Origin: Blastocladiella emersonii ATCC 22665
Taxonomy: Eukaryota > Blastocladiomycota > Blastocladiomycetes > Blastocladiales > Blastocladiaceae
Length of the DNA stretch: 64,000 nucleotides
Direction: 5' to 3'
Assembly: GCA_025594325.1 (NCBI GenBank)
Contig: JANHCV010000001.1
Coordinates: forward strand, 372,001-436,000
The first letter of the stretch is position 1, and every line of letters begins with the position of its first letter. Both the position numbers and the translations under genes were made by a program. Positions 42,915 to 52,862 of this stretch are shown piece by piece. The notes beneath the pieces were generated by a model that was not told the origin of the DNA, made no database searches, and saw nothing but the letters and a program-made list of their open reading frames with translations.

Positions 42915-43259
42915 GATTTGTTTTTGAATGTATTTATCATGTTCGTTCGTTTGAATTCTCCCGCCTCGCACGGATCCGTGCTGAGGGCGGGCCAGGGAGT
43001 GTGGCCGCGGTGCACTGCTGCTCATGGCCACCATAACTGAACGCGTCGCGGGGCACGTCGGCCCTGTCGCGTTAGCGAGCTCGATGCTCGTGGGCGCGGC
43101 GGGCTAAACTCGCCAACTTGGCCGAGACACATTTAGTCTCCCTTGAAATTTGAGATTCAAGACATCGCAGAGTGGATGAAGCCAAGGCGACGATGCTATA
43201 TGTTACATGATCCACACAAAACCGGAACGATCAAACGACGGTCGACGACGACGAGCGCC
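42915..43259. other. Intergenic between pseudo-SNF2 copy 3 and PDI
   Basis: Converging 3' ends; AT-richer just after 42915 (TGTATTTATC), no gene seen. Confidence 0.5.
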
Positions 43260-44921
43260 TTACAGCTCAGAGTGAGCCGAGCCGTTCTCCTCGTCGGCAG
43301 CGTCCTTGGCCTCGGTCGCATCCTCCTCGGTGGCGGGGACCTCGAACTCGTTGCTACAGGTGGGCGAAAGGTGAGTGGTAGGTCCGACACGAAGTCTGCC
43401 AAAGTAAAGTTAACGTACGCAGCGTTCTTCTGGAGGAACTTGAGCAGGTCCTCGTACGAGCGGTCGCCGTTGTACTCGACGATGGTGTTGTCCTTGGCCT
43501 TGAAGAGCTTGAGGGTGGGGAAGCCCTCGATGCGGGTACCGGCGGCGGGGGGCACGTCGTTCTCGGTCGCGTCCATCTTGGCGATCACGATCTTGTCCTT
43601 GGACTCGGCGAGGGCCTCGCCGATCTTGTTGTAGGTGGGCTCGAGCTTGCGGCAGTGGCCGCACCAGGGCGCGTAGAACTCGACGAGCACGTCCTTGTCC
43701 GTGTCGAGGACAATGTCCTTGAAGTTCTTGCCGACGAGGACGGTCACGGGCCCGTTGTTGTCCTTGGGGATGGCGGCCGACTTGAGCGAGGGCTCCACCT
43801 CCTTGGCGAGGTACTTGGTGACGAGGTCGCGGACGGCGGCGCCCGTGAGGGGCTTGGTCTGGTCGAGGGGCCACTTGAGGCCGGCCTCGACCTCGTTGAT
43901 GGCGAAGGCGGGCCACTCCTGCTTGAGGTTGAGCGTGTCGGCGTGGCCGCCAAAGTTGTTGGCGTTGCAGTAGACAAAGTTGATCTTGCCCTTGACGTCG
44001 CGGGCCACGGCCTCGATCTGCGGGCCGAGCGTCTTGCGGTCCTCGGCGTTGTCGTAGAAGAAGAAGGCGAGCGGCAGGCCCGACTCGACGTACGACATGT
44101 AGTTGTCGGGGGCCACCTCGTCCATGGTGGGCACGGCCTCGCGCTTGATGAAGGCGGTGAGCTCGTCGGCGTCGAAGACGCCCTTGAACTCGGCCGTGGG
44201 CTCGTCAAACGAGCGGTACATGACGAGCGCGGGCGCGGCCTTGACGCCGAGCTCGGCGGCGGCGGCCTTGTCGGTGGAGATGCCGAACACGTAGTCGTCG
44301 CGCATCTGGTTGGCGAGCTTGGCGACCACCTCGTACTCGGGCGCGTCCTTGGACGCGACGTGGGCGATGATCACGACCTTGTCCTTCTTGGCAAAGGCGG
44401 GGATGTCCTTGGCGGCGAGGACCGAGAGCGACGGCAGGGCCTGCTTGCGCATGTAGGTGACGATGTTGTCCTCCTTGCGGCCGCCGGCGTAGTTGGCGGG
44501 CTCGCCGTTGCGGAACACCTTCATGGTCGGGTACCCCTGCACGTCGAACTTGTTGCACACGTCGGCGTGCGCCGTGCAGTCGACCTTGGCGAGCTTGATG
44601 TCGTCGGCCTTGAGCGCGGTGGCGGCCTTCTCGTACTCGGGCGCGAGGGCCTTGCAGTGGCCGCACCAGGGGGCTGCATTGCGGGCGGGCGAGTGTGGTG
44701 GGTCAGTCGCGGTCGGGGTGCACACGCGGCGCAGCACACGCACCGTAGAACTCGACCAGCATGAGCGGCTCGGGCTTGACCGTGGTGTCAAAGTTGGCCG
44801 TGGTGAGCGTGAGCACGTCCGAGATCTCGTCGGCGGCGGAGGCGGCGTCGGCGCGGGCGCCCGAGACGGCGGCGGCGGCCAGCACCGTGCCGATCGCGGC
44901 AATAAAGTGGGTGATCTTCAT
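43260..44921 (-). CDS. PDI1: Protein disulfide isomerase, ER lumen
   Basis: Model: exons 44921-44744, 44673-43419 and 43353-43260, 508 residues. Intron 1 (70 nt) is GTGCGT to ATGCAG and splits the first active site, restoring [20 protein letters not shown]. Intron 2 (65 nt) is GTACGT to CTGTAG and gives a Glu-rich tail ending HSEL. Signal peptide 1 to about 25, thioredoxin domain a with C63-G-H-C66, redox-inactive b and b' domains, and domain a' with C397-G-H-C400. HSEL is a variant of the HDEL/KDEL retention signal, so the protein should stay in the ER and oxidise and isomerise disulfides in secretory proteins. Length and order are typical. It is divergent from the SHIPPO gene, sharing 388 bp. 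Confidence 0.96.
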
Positions 44922-45309
44922 GGTCGGCGAGGAGTCGATCCGTGTTGGGGCGAGAGAGAGGACCGCGGGCGGGTTCTTCTTTGAGGTTGGAGGGCGCCCG
45001 CCGTTTCCCACGGAGGCGACGCCAGGTCGCGTGCGGCGGAACGGGCGCCGCGAAAAGCCAAAACGCGGCGCGTCGCCCCCTTTGACGTGTCAGCGATCCG
45101 CGGTCAGGTGCGCCCACGCGCCGGTTTCGCGTCACCTGACCCGAACGCGAGACGCGTTTGTCTCGCACCGCCCGGCCGCGCTCGCTCGCGTTTTCAACCG
45201 CCACTGCGATCCGATCGCGACCAGTTCCGTCGCGCTACTCCGTGATCGCCCCCTGTCTATCCACGCTCATCGCAAATGCATACCACGCGCCGCCGCCGCC
45301 GTCGCCACC
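44922..45309. promoter_or_regulatory. Bidirectional promoter region, PDI and SHIPPO genes
   Basis: 388 bp between two divergent ATGs. Contains GAGACGCGTTTGTCTCGC at 45150-45167. No TATA box is obvious. Confidence 0.5.
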
Positions 45310-46776
45310 ATGGACGCGGCTCCTGAATCCTACCCCCTGCCCGACGATGCCGATGATGACCTGGACGCGGATCTGACGGGTTCTTCCGCCGCAACGGAGG
45401 ACCGGTCGGCACCCACCCCGCCGCCGCCCGCGGGCCATGAAGCGGGCCGTGCACCCAAACTCCCGCCGCACCTCCGCGGCGCCGCGGGCGGGCTCGAAAC
45501 GATCCCCGACACCGGGTCTCAGGGCGCGCTCGAGTCGTCTCCTCAAGCACCGTCCGATCCCGCTGATCCGCAGAAGGATGCCGCCGGGTCCATCACGTCG
45601 TCTGCGCCGCAACTCGCGAGCGAGCCGGCCGCCGCCGCGGACACGCTCAAAGTCCGGACCGCCGCGAGCCCCGAGCCGCCGCTGACGGGTGACCCGTCCG
45701 TAGCCCGCGCCGCGCCACCCCGCTCGCCCTCCGCGCGGCGCCGCGCCGGGTCCCCATCACCCGCGCCACCCACGGTCCCGCGGCACCGGTTCGACGTCGT
45801 AACATCCCCCTCCTCGCACTCAGCTCGCGCGCGCCGCGCCAGCGCCGCGGCCCGACGCCAAGCGTACCTGCCCGGCCTCGGCTTCTCCGGCGTCGGCGTC
45901 GCGGGCGGGATGCACGGCGAGCTGCACCAGGCGAAGCCGTACTTTGACCCCCCACCGCTCGGTCCGGGCTCGTACACGCTGCCCTCGCCGACCCCGCGCA
46001 CGAACGCCGGCGCCCTCGCGTTTCGCTCGCACACGGCACGGCTGCCACGGCCGCGCGAGTCGACGCCCGCGCACCTCGGGCCCGGCGCGTACACGCCGCC
46101 GACGGCCGCGGGCGCTGCGTCGGGGACCGCGGCGGCGGTTGTGGTGGGTGGGGATTCTCCCGTGGTCTCGGCGGCCGTCGCGAACGCGAGTACGTGGATC
46201 CGCCGCGTCCACGTGCGCATGGGCCGCGCGCTCGTCCCCGCGGGTGCCGCCCCGGTGCCCCGCCCGCAGACGGTGCCGGACGCGCTCGGGGCGGCGGGGG
46301 AGGCGAGGCCGAGAACGCGGCGGCGGTCGTCCGAGGGCGCGGCGGTCCCCGCGATCGCGGCCGCGATGCTCGCGCCGGTCCCCGAGGCACCGCACAGGGT
46401 GCCGGCCGGCCGGTTGCCCGCGGTCCGTGTCAAGCAGCAGCCCGCGCAGCCGCCGGCGAGCTGTGCGAGGACCGCTGACGGGCGGCCAGTGTACGCGGCC
46501 GCGTTCATAACCGAGGCCTCAACGCGCGTGGTCGCGGTCGCCAAGACGTCGTCGTCAAGCCGACGTGGGTCCGTCTACGCGCCGCGGATCAGTATTCTCG
46601 GCGGCGGCGGGTCGAGTGGGCCGCCGTCGCCGCAGCGATCCGTTGGACTCCCGCAGCTCGTCGTCATTGACACGGATCAGTCGCCGTCTGATGGTGGAGG
46701 CGGCGGGAAGAGCGCGATGCGCGGCACCGCAGGGAAGCGGCAGAGTGTGCCCATGACTGTCGGGTGGCGAGAATAG
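45310..46776 (+). CDS. SHIPPO/STPG (PG-rich repeat) protein, probably flagellar
   Basis: 488 residues from the ATG in GCCACCATGG context. Long disordered Ala/Pro/Ser-rich stretches surround two PG-rich repeats: LGPGSYTLPSPTPRTNAGAL at about residue 217 and LGPGAYTPP at about residue 256. Each has the P/L-G-P-G-x-Y-x-x-P core, and the first is followed by AFRSHTARLPRPRE as in ODF3/STPG-type proteins. These repeats bind along axonemal microtubules in flagellated cells (family knowledge). Only two clear repeats are present, fewer than in ODF3, so other STPG-like roles are possible. It is the best evidence in the window that the fungus makes flagellated zoospores. It converges with the kinase-like gene 164 bp away. 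Confidence 0.7.
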   Translation: MDAAPESYPLPDDADDDLDADLTGSSAATEDRSAPTPPPPAGHEAGRAPKLPPHLRGAAGGLETIPDTGSQGALESSPQAPSDPADPQKDAAGSITSSAPQLASEPAAAADTLKVRTAASPEPPLTGDPSVARAAPPRSPSARRRAGSPSPAPPTVPRHRFDVVTSPSSHSARARRASAAARRQAYLPGLGFSGVGVAGGMHGELHQAKPYFDPPPLGPGSYTLPSPTPRTNAGALAFRSHTARLPRPRESTPAHLGPGAYTPPTAAGAASGTAAAVVVGGDSPVVSAAVANASTWIRRVHVRMGRALVPAGAAPVPRPQTVPDALGAAGEARPRTRRRSSEGAAVPAIAAAMLAPVPEAPHRVPAGRLPAVRVKQQPAQPPASCARTADGRPVYAAAFITEASTRVVAVAKTSSSSRRGSVYAPRISILGGGGSSGPPSPQRSVGLPQLVVIDTDQSPSDGGGGGKSAMRGTAGKRQSVPMTVGWRE

Positions 46777-46940
46777 AGGTAGGTCATCAGGGTGTATTAG
46801 GGAGACTAGTGCTGAGAGTGCGTGGCTACGGGTTCCGTGATATCGTGTAAAGGACAAGGGTCTACCAAATCGGATGGCCGAAGCCAGTTTCTCTCGTCTC
46901 GGAGGGACTCGCGACGCGCAGTGCGCCCCAGAGTATCCGC

Positions 46941-48890
46941 TCACGAGGAGGAGGACGAGGAGGAAGCCGGGACCTCGTTCAGGAAGAAGGCGCTCTCGCA
47001 CACGTCGTCCATGGTGAAGCGCGTGAACTGGTTGCGGTCGAGCATGCGGCGCAGCAGGGCGTGCATGCCCGAGGCCTTGAACACGCCCGAGTCGAGCGCC
47101 TGCAGCGGCACCTTGCCGAACACGACGACCTGCGCCATGGCCGCCATGTCTTTGCCCCAGAACGGCATGCGGCCGGTCGCCATGACGAACAGCGTGACGC
47201 CGAGCGCCCACACGTCGACGGGCGCGCCGTACGACTGCCCCGCGAACATCTCGGGCGCAGAGTACAGCGGCGTCCCCGCCGAGTGCGTCAGCGGCGGCAC
47301 CACGCCCGCGGCCGTCGCGCACGGGTACAGCAGCTGCACGCCGGCCAGCGTCACGTGGAACCGCACCGTCTCGGCGTACATGCTGCTGTTGTCGGTTCCC
47401 TCGTCGATGCGCTTGAGCCAGATGTGCTCGGGCTTGATATCGCGGTGCACGACGCCGATCGCGTGCAGGTGGCGGGCCGCGAGCGCGACCTGGCGGAACA
47501 CGTCGCGCGCCACGCCCAGCGGCAGCTTGCCGAACGGGTGCTCGCGCAGGTACTGCGCCAGCGACACGCCGTCGGCGAGCGCGCGGATCACGAACACGCA
47601 CAGCTTCCCGCCGGGCGTCGTCGTCTCGCGCGGACCCACCTCGAACTGCACCAGGTGCGCGTGCGGGTGCTGGTACACGCGCCGGATCGCGTTCACGCGC
47701 GACGTGGATGTCGGGTACCCGGGCGCGCGCGGCGTCGATGCGGTCTCAGCGGTCGAGGAAGGGGCGCCGACCATGCTCGTCCCCTTGTCGAGCGGAAACG
47801 ACACGAGCGTCACGGCCGCGTGCGGCGCGGCCCGGTGCAGCGTCGTCAGCGTCACGCCGTCCGCGTGCACCGGCTTCTCGGCGCGCACCGTCGTCGCGTG
47901 GATGTGCGCAATCTTCTGCTGCTGCTCCACGTCCGTGTCGACGCGCGGGGCAGCGGGCGCCGAAGGCGGCGGAGGAGCGTGGTGGTCGACGAGCTTGGGC
48001 GGGTCGGGCTTGCGAGACATGGGCTGCGGGTCCGTGGGCGTCGGGTCGATGGACATCTTGGACTCGTCGTCGTCGGCGGCGGTGGCGGAGAGCTTGGCCT
48101 GCTGCGGCGGCTGCGCGATGGGCGCGGACGAGGAAGACGGCGGCGGCTGGATCGGCGCCGACGAGTACTGGTGCGCGGGGACGCGGGGCGGGGCCGACGG
48201 CGGCATCACGGGCAGCGGCGGAAGGGGCGCGAGGGGCGCGAGCGGCTTGAAGTTGGGCGTCGGGCCGCCGAACCGGGTCGACGACGAGCCCGAAGAGAAC
48301 GCGCCGGCCGAGCGGGCCGCGGCGGGGTTGGCCATGAGCGGGTTCGAGCTCGAGGAAGCGACCGAGCGGGCCGCCGCCGGGTTGCCCATGAGCGGGTTCG
48401 AGCTCGACGAGGTAGCCGAGCTCGGGATCATGTGCACCATAGCCACCGCGGGCACGCCGTAGCGCGGCATCGGGTCGTGCGCGGGCGGGTACGCGAGCGC
48501 CGCCGGGTAGTTGGACGAGGCAAAGTTGGGCGTGGCCTGGATCGCGGCGAGGGTCGCGGGCAGACCGTCAACGTGGCGCGCGCGCTTCGCGGCAGCCGCG
48601 GCCAAGCTGGGGTTGTCGTCGTCGGACTCGGGAACAGACGAGGCCCGCTTCTGGCAGCGCACGGGCGGCGCGCCCGCGGCGGCGGTGGGCCGGGTCGCCG
48701 TCATGGCCGCCGGGCTCGACTCGAATTCCGAGGTGGAAGAGGGTGGGTGTGCGGATGAAGAGTCGGAGCCCGGCGCCGTGGTCACATTGCGTCCAGTGTC
48801 CGTGGTGTGCGAGGACATGCTGGTTGTGGAGGTGGGACTGCAGGAGCGTGCGGACTTGCGGATCGGGGCGAGGGCGGGAGAGGCGGCCAT
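46941..48890 (-). CDS. Protein kinase-fold protein, likely pseudokinase
   Basis: 649 residues from the ATG at 48890; an upstream GTG in frame is not used. Residues 1 to about 310 are disordered Ser/Pro/Ala-rich, with a repeated SSSSNPLMGNPAAARS-type motif. The C-terminal half is a kinase fold: VVHRDIKPEHIWLKRI near residue 480 (catalytic HRD present), AGTPLYSAPEMF (APE motif), DVWALGVTLFVMATGRMPFW. The DFG site reads VTLAGVQ with no Asp, the glycine loop is unrecognisable, and the VAIK position (AAVTLVSFPL) has no Lys. Loss of both ATP/Mg-binding residues suggests a scaffold or regulatory pseudokinase rather than an active enzyme. The Asn of the catalytic loop is replaced by His (KPEH). Best matched by eye to the CAMK/NIM-like fungal Ser/Thr kinases. 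Confidence 0.8.
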   Translation of the reverse strand: MAASPALAPIRKSARSCSPTSTTSMSSHTTDTGRNVTTAPGSDSSSAHPPSSTSEFESSPAAMTATRPTAAAGAPPVRCQKRASSVPESDDDNPSLAAAAAKRARHVDGLPATLAAIQATPNFASSNYPAALAYPPAHDPMPRYGVPAVAMVHMIPSSATSSSSNPLMGNPAAARSVASSSSNPLMANPAAARSAGAFSSGSSSTRFGGPTPNFKPLAPLAPLPPLPVMPPSAPPRVPAHQYSSAPIQPPPSSSSAPIAQPPQQAKLSATAADDDESKMSIDPTPTDPQPMSRKPDPPKLVDHHAPPPPSAPAAPRVDTDVEQQQKIAHIHATTVRAEKPVHADGVTLTTLHRAAPHAAVTLVSFPLDKGTSMVGAPSSTAETASTPRAPGYPTSTSRVNAIRRVYQHPHAHLVQFEVGPRETTTPGGKLCVFVIRALADGVSLAQYLREHPFGKLPLGVARDVFRQVALAARHLHAIGVVHRDIKPEHIWLKRIDEGTDNSSMYAETVRFHVTLAGVQLLYPCATAAGVVPPLTHSAGTPLYSAPEMFAGQSYGAPVDVWALGVTLFVMATGRMPFWGKDMAAMAQVVVFGKVPLQALDSGVFKASGMHALLRRMLDRNQFTRFTMDDVCESAFFLNEVPASSSSSSS

Positions 48891-50036
48891 ACTTGAGGCT
48901 GGGGGTGGACAGAGAACAGTAAAGCGAGCCGGCTTGCGTTGAGGTGGCACTCGCGTAGGGGGTCACGCCCTTTTCAAGGAGTCGCGCTTCGCTCACTCAC
49001 TCGCTCACTTACTGTTTGGAAGCCTTCGACCGTGGGAGCTGTGCTGACTATCGCCTGCCAGTTTCTGTCCGCTACGGTGCCCGCTGCGTGTTTGCGGTGG
49101 AAGCGCTCTCGCGCCAGCAGTGGCCGCAAACTCCCACGTTGCGCAGCACCGCATAATCGCGCCGACGACAGTATAGAGGGTCATCAGGTGAGCGTCGCAT
49201 CGTTTGCGGTAGACAGAGGTCACGCGAGATCGCGCGCAAGCGGAGATCACTGTGGCCATCACCTGCGGTACTGTTCTATCCCTCACGGTGTTCCGGGACG
49301 ACGATTTCGTTGTTCCAGGTAACCTGTTGACAAGATACTGTCGCCGTTGTATTGCTAGGTATCGCTAGACCATGACAATCTGTCCGCATGGTGACCGTCA
49401 CAGTTGACCCTTGACCAGCTACTGTTGCACGAGAACAGTCCAGCAATGACGAGGCTCACGAGATGACGAGGAGTGCCTGTCATCAGTGACGAAGTCGAAT
49501 CAATGTAGCGTCATTGCGGCTAGATGACTCTCCGCAGAGAGGGATGACTCTCCGCAGAGACCTCAAACCGAGTCATCACGAATACGCTGACCGCGCAACA
49601 AGCTCGCGTAACATCTTCCTCTCAACCTCTTGGACTGATCCCTGATCACCCTTCGAGTTGGGACTTTTCTCCTCACGCGAGACGCGTCGAAATATCATGT
49701 GATTGATAGCGACGCGTGCGACGCTTCCGCTCTTGGACCTTCCCAAACAGGCGGTGGCGCCGAGGCTGTGCACCGCACGCACCGCACCGCACACGCGTCT
49801 CGACGCGAGCCGCGACGTGAGCGCCAGAGCAGGGATTTCGAGCGCGCGTCGTGCATGAGGCATCGCGTTCCGTTACGGCGAGGTCCATCCAGTTTGCAAT
49901 CAAATCATCGAGCGTTTTGCGACGATCGTTCGAATCTGTGACTGATTATATTACAGATACCACGATGGACAACCGCGTGTTTCATGGCCCGCGTCAACAG
50001 CGTATCGACAGCGCCCACCCAGCAAGCCCGCTTGTG
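48891..50036. other. 1.1-kb intergenic region with short repeats
   Basis: Less GC-rich than its surroundings, rich in TTGAC, GAACAG and TGACTC words, and contains the 20-nt tandem repeat below. No supported gene; scattered frames of 75-130 codons are unconvincing. Confidence 0.5.
49523..49560. repeat. Two-copy 20-nt tandem repeat with AP-1/Gcn4-like core
   Basis: GATGACTCTCCGCAGAGA at 49523-49540 and again at 49543-49560. A third ATGACTC core follows in reverse as GAGTCAT at 49570-49576. TGACTC is the Gcn4/AP-1 half-palindrome. Confidence 0.75.
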
Positions 50037-50762
50037 TCAGACTCGGGATCGCGGGTCCAAGAGCATGCTTTCAACTGTCCGAAAGATCAAGGTCCAAAGG
50101 TCGCCCGCAATGAAGAGGAGATAGCGCTCCGACGGGAACAGCTGGCGGCAAAAGGGGACCAGGTAGCACATCGGCGGATTGGTCTCGCCGGACTTGCAAG
50201 CAGCAAAATACGAGGTCCAGAATTCATCGAGGTTTTTTGACTCACAGAAGAGGCCAACGGCGTGCATGATGACAAGCTCGGCGACAGCGGACCGAGCTTC
50301 ACTTGGAGCATCGCGGAGTGCGCGGAACGATTGGATTATCTCGGGAACTGTTGACTCTGTGGCAAAGAATCGGGGGCTGAAGACGCGATCAATCGCGCCG
50401 TTGCGCAGAAGAAGGGCAACAACGTCCGCCCGCGTCTGGCCTCGCTCCGCGAACTGGCTTTGGCGCTCGCGGACGAGGTTGCGCGGCTTCGGTTTAAAAG
50501 AGACCTTGGGGCGTTTTGCTGGGCGAAAGAGCAAAGTGCGAGGGGTCGTGAGCGGGCGCCGTGAAGGTCCCGCGCGGACAACCGCGCTAGGTCCAATTGG
50601 CGCGGCGGATGTGCTCGACGAGCCGGATGCCGGGCTCTCGGAGTGCTCGGTGGGCTCAGCAGTGTTCATTCGATTCATTGCAGTGAGTTTGAGGTCCCAA
50701 ATAAGCGGAGGGGCTGCAAAGAGTGACTTGCGGGGAGCGGAAGTTCGCCGACTCGACCGCAC
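50037..50762 (-). CDS. Unknown protein
   Basis: A 241-aa frame, or 213 aa if it starts at the better-placed ATG at 50678 (MNRMNTAEPTEH). The N-terminal third is Ser/Pro-rich with a basic KRPKVSFKPKPRN patch that could be a nuclear signal. The rest is helical and well-mixed (RFFATESTVPEIIQSFRALR, ELVIMHAVGLFCESKNLDEF, RQLFPSERYLLFIAGDLWTL), looking like a folded domain I do not recognise. Coding character is clear from codon pattern and lack of low complexity. An upstream exon is possible. Confidence 0.55.
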   Translation of the reverse strand: MRSSRRTSAPRKSLFAAPPLIWDLKLTAMNRMNTAEPTEHSESPASGSSSTSAAPIGPSAVVRAGPSRRPLTTPRTLLFRPAKRPKVSFKPKPRNLVRERQSQFAERGQTRADVVALLLRNGAIDRVFSPRFFATESTVPEIIQSFRALRDAPSEARSAVAELVIMHAVGLFCESKNLDEFWTSYFAACKSGETNPPMCYLVPFCRQLFPSERYLLFIAGDLWTLIFRTVESMLLDPRSRV

Positions 50763-50924
50763 CGCTGGCCGCCGCTCTGCCGGCCGTGTTTCAGATCGCG
50801 TTGCTCATCTCGGCGCGGTTCACCGACGGCTTGTGCGCCCCACCTTGCCGTTGAAGATTGAGCAACTTCGTAGCATTGAATTTACAACAAGGGTCCTGCA
50901 TTTGGCTCAGGAACACTCATCGCG

Positions 50925-52519
50925 CTACTTCGTCTGCGTCGGGAGATACAGCAACTCGCCTTCATCGCGATCGTGCACCACGCGAACCCCACCCGGCAGG
51001 TTGACCTCGTTCGCGCCCTGGTTTATACCCGGCGTCGTCGGCGTTCTGGGCCCGAGCGTGCTCCCATCCATGGACGGCCACGTCGGGACGCTGCGGCTCG
51101 TCGCGCGGTGGTCCTCGATGAGCGTGTGCAGTAGCAGGTCGCGCTGCGCGCGGTCCTGGCGGTGGTCCTTGGCGCGGCGGCGGAACAGGACGATGCCCGC
51201 GACGAGACCCGCGAGCACGATGACGCCGCCCACACTAGCGCCAATGATGGTGGCCACGGGCGCGGGGTTGCCTGTCGCAGTCGGAACGGGCGACGGCGAC
51301 GTGGCGTTGCCCTCGGGCGGCTTGTACGACGGCGTGTAGCTGGACACCCACGCGAACTTGAGCTCGTCGCCGTTGGGTGTGATCTTGAGGGCGCTCATGA
51401 AGTGCACGGGCGATCCGCCGAGGATGAATAGGTGCGAGTCGTGGACGACGAGCGAGTTCGCGGCGAGCGATCCGAATGCCGCAGGCAGCGGGGGATCAAT
51501 GGTTGCGGTCACGGGCGGCGTGCCCTTATCCAGAGCCACGTATTCGAGTACCGGGGCCGCGTAGCCGAATACGAGCAGGTACCGTGTGCTATCGGGCGAC
51601 GTGTACACGGCCGACTGGAAATCGTCGCGCTTGACCGTAAAGGAAGACGAGTACCGCGACCAAGTGCGGGGCAGGATGCTGAACAGCCAGATGTCGGCGA
51701 GCTGCTTGTTGGTGCCGTCATTCCCGCCGACCAGAACGAGCCGGTTCGCGTCAAACCGGGTCAGGCTCGCCCACCCGCGCGCCTGCGGACGGTCTCCCGA
51801 CGACGGCTGGATCTCGGTAAGGCCCGCCTACGGATGTCAAGTCAGGTCAGCGACGAAACGAGTCTGCACCATTGAGGAAGACGTCGGTCAACCTTATCAA
51901 ACCGCCAAAGACCGGACGTGACGTCCGACCAGTTGCCGAACACGTACGCCGCCGGGTCCGACGCGAGCCCGCCCGCCGCTTCCAGCGGCGTGCTGGTCGC
52001 AGCCCACCCCGGATTGATCACCCGCAGCGACGTGTTGGCCGTGATCGGCTGCGTCACGTTCTCGACCCCCGTCGCGCGCAGGAGGTCGGGCACGCGGTAG
52101 TGCTTGAACGGCGCCGTCTCGGGACTCAGCCCGCCAAACAGATGCACCTCGTACCCGCCCGAGGAGCCCGTGAATGTGAACGACGGCATGTAGCTGTCGG
52201 CGGCCGGCAGCCGGAAGGGCGCGGGCGCGACGGCGGGCGACATGGGGTCGGACAGGTTGGCGATCGGCGAACCCAGGTCGATGACGGCCACGTCCGCGAG
52301 GTCGACGGGCCGGCCCGACGGAAGCTGCCGCCCGCCGAACACGTAGATCTTGCGCTCGCGCGGGAGGTACAGAGTCGTCGGGTGGACGAAGGCCGGCGAG
52401 CGCTCGGCCGCCGTGATGCGCACGTTGTCCGGCCACGCGGCGCGCACGGCGAGCGCGAAGACGAGCGCCTGGAGCGCAAGAAGTGTGAGCTGATGCAAGG
52501 CAAGGCGGAGTCGTTTCAT
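50925..52519 (-). CDS. Secretory-pathway Kelch-repeat single-pass membrane protein
   Basis: Model: exons 52519-51893 and 51827-50925, 509 residues. The 65-nt intron starts with an unusual GTTGAC donor and ends CCGTAG; it joins LWRFDK to AGLTEIQPSS in phase 0. Signal peptide 1 to about 28. Kelch-type blades follow with IYVFGGRQ, VHLFGGLSP, LVLVGGNDG, and FILGGSP, making a beta-propeller of about six blades. A Pro/Thr stalk, a transmembrane helix at about 401-424 (IIGASVGGVIVLAGLVAGIV) and a basic-then-acidic cytoplasmic tail of about 85 residues complete it. The domain layout is common in chytrid and blastoclad surface proteins with galactose-oxidase-like propellers; ligand unknown. Confidence 0.85.
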
Positions 52520-52862
52520 TGCAAGTGTGCTAGTTTGTCGATCCACTATCACGAGTACGAGGACGAGAGAGGAAACGCACGGCAAGGTTCGCTCGTCGCC
52601 GCCGAGGCTGGCGATCCTCCTGTTCCTCCATCCTCCCTGCACCGAGCAACCTTGCTCGCACCGCGCGGACCGCGTCAAAACGAAGATTCATGCACCGCAC
52701 GAGCGCACCAAGGTCGGAAGGTGTCGCCGCGTCGCCCGTCAACGCGTCGCCAGCAGAAACGGCGGCGGCGCCATCAGTCCTAGGATCAGCCATAGGTTTG
52801 AATATACCTCGTAGCCCTCAAATAAAAATAAAACTAGACCCTCTCCTCGTCCTCCATCCTAC
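52520..52862. other. Short intergenic region, Kelch promoter and LSD1 3' flank
   Basis: Contains AATAAAAATAAAA near 52820-52832 on the plus strand, but it lies outside both genes in sense orientation. No gene. Confidence 0.5.

Noticed and set aside
24000-43000. Pseudo-SNF2 copies as a transposon (helicase of a Helitron or similar)
   Set aside because: No Rep/HUH motifs, no terminal repeats and no target duplications seen; introns sit at conserved positions as in ordinary genes.
49851-50240. 129-codon plus-strand frame
   Set aside because: It overlaps the better-supported minus-strand gene at 50037-50762 and has no protein-like features.
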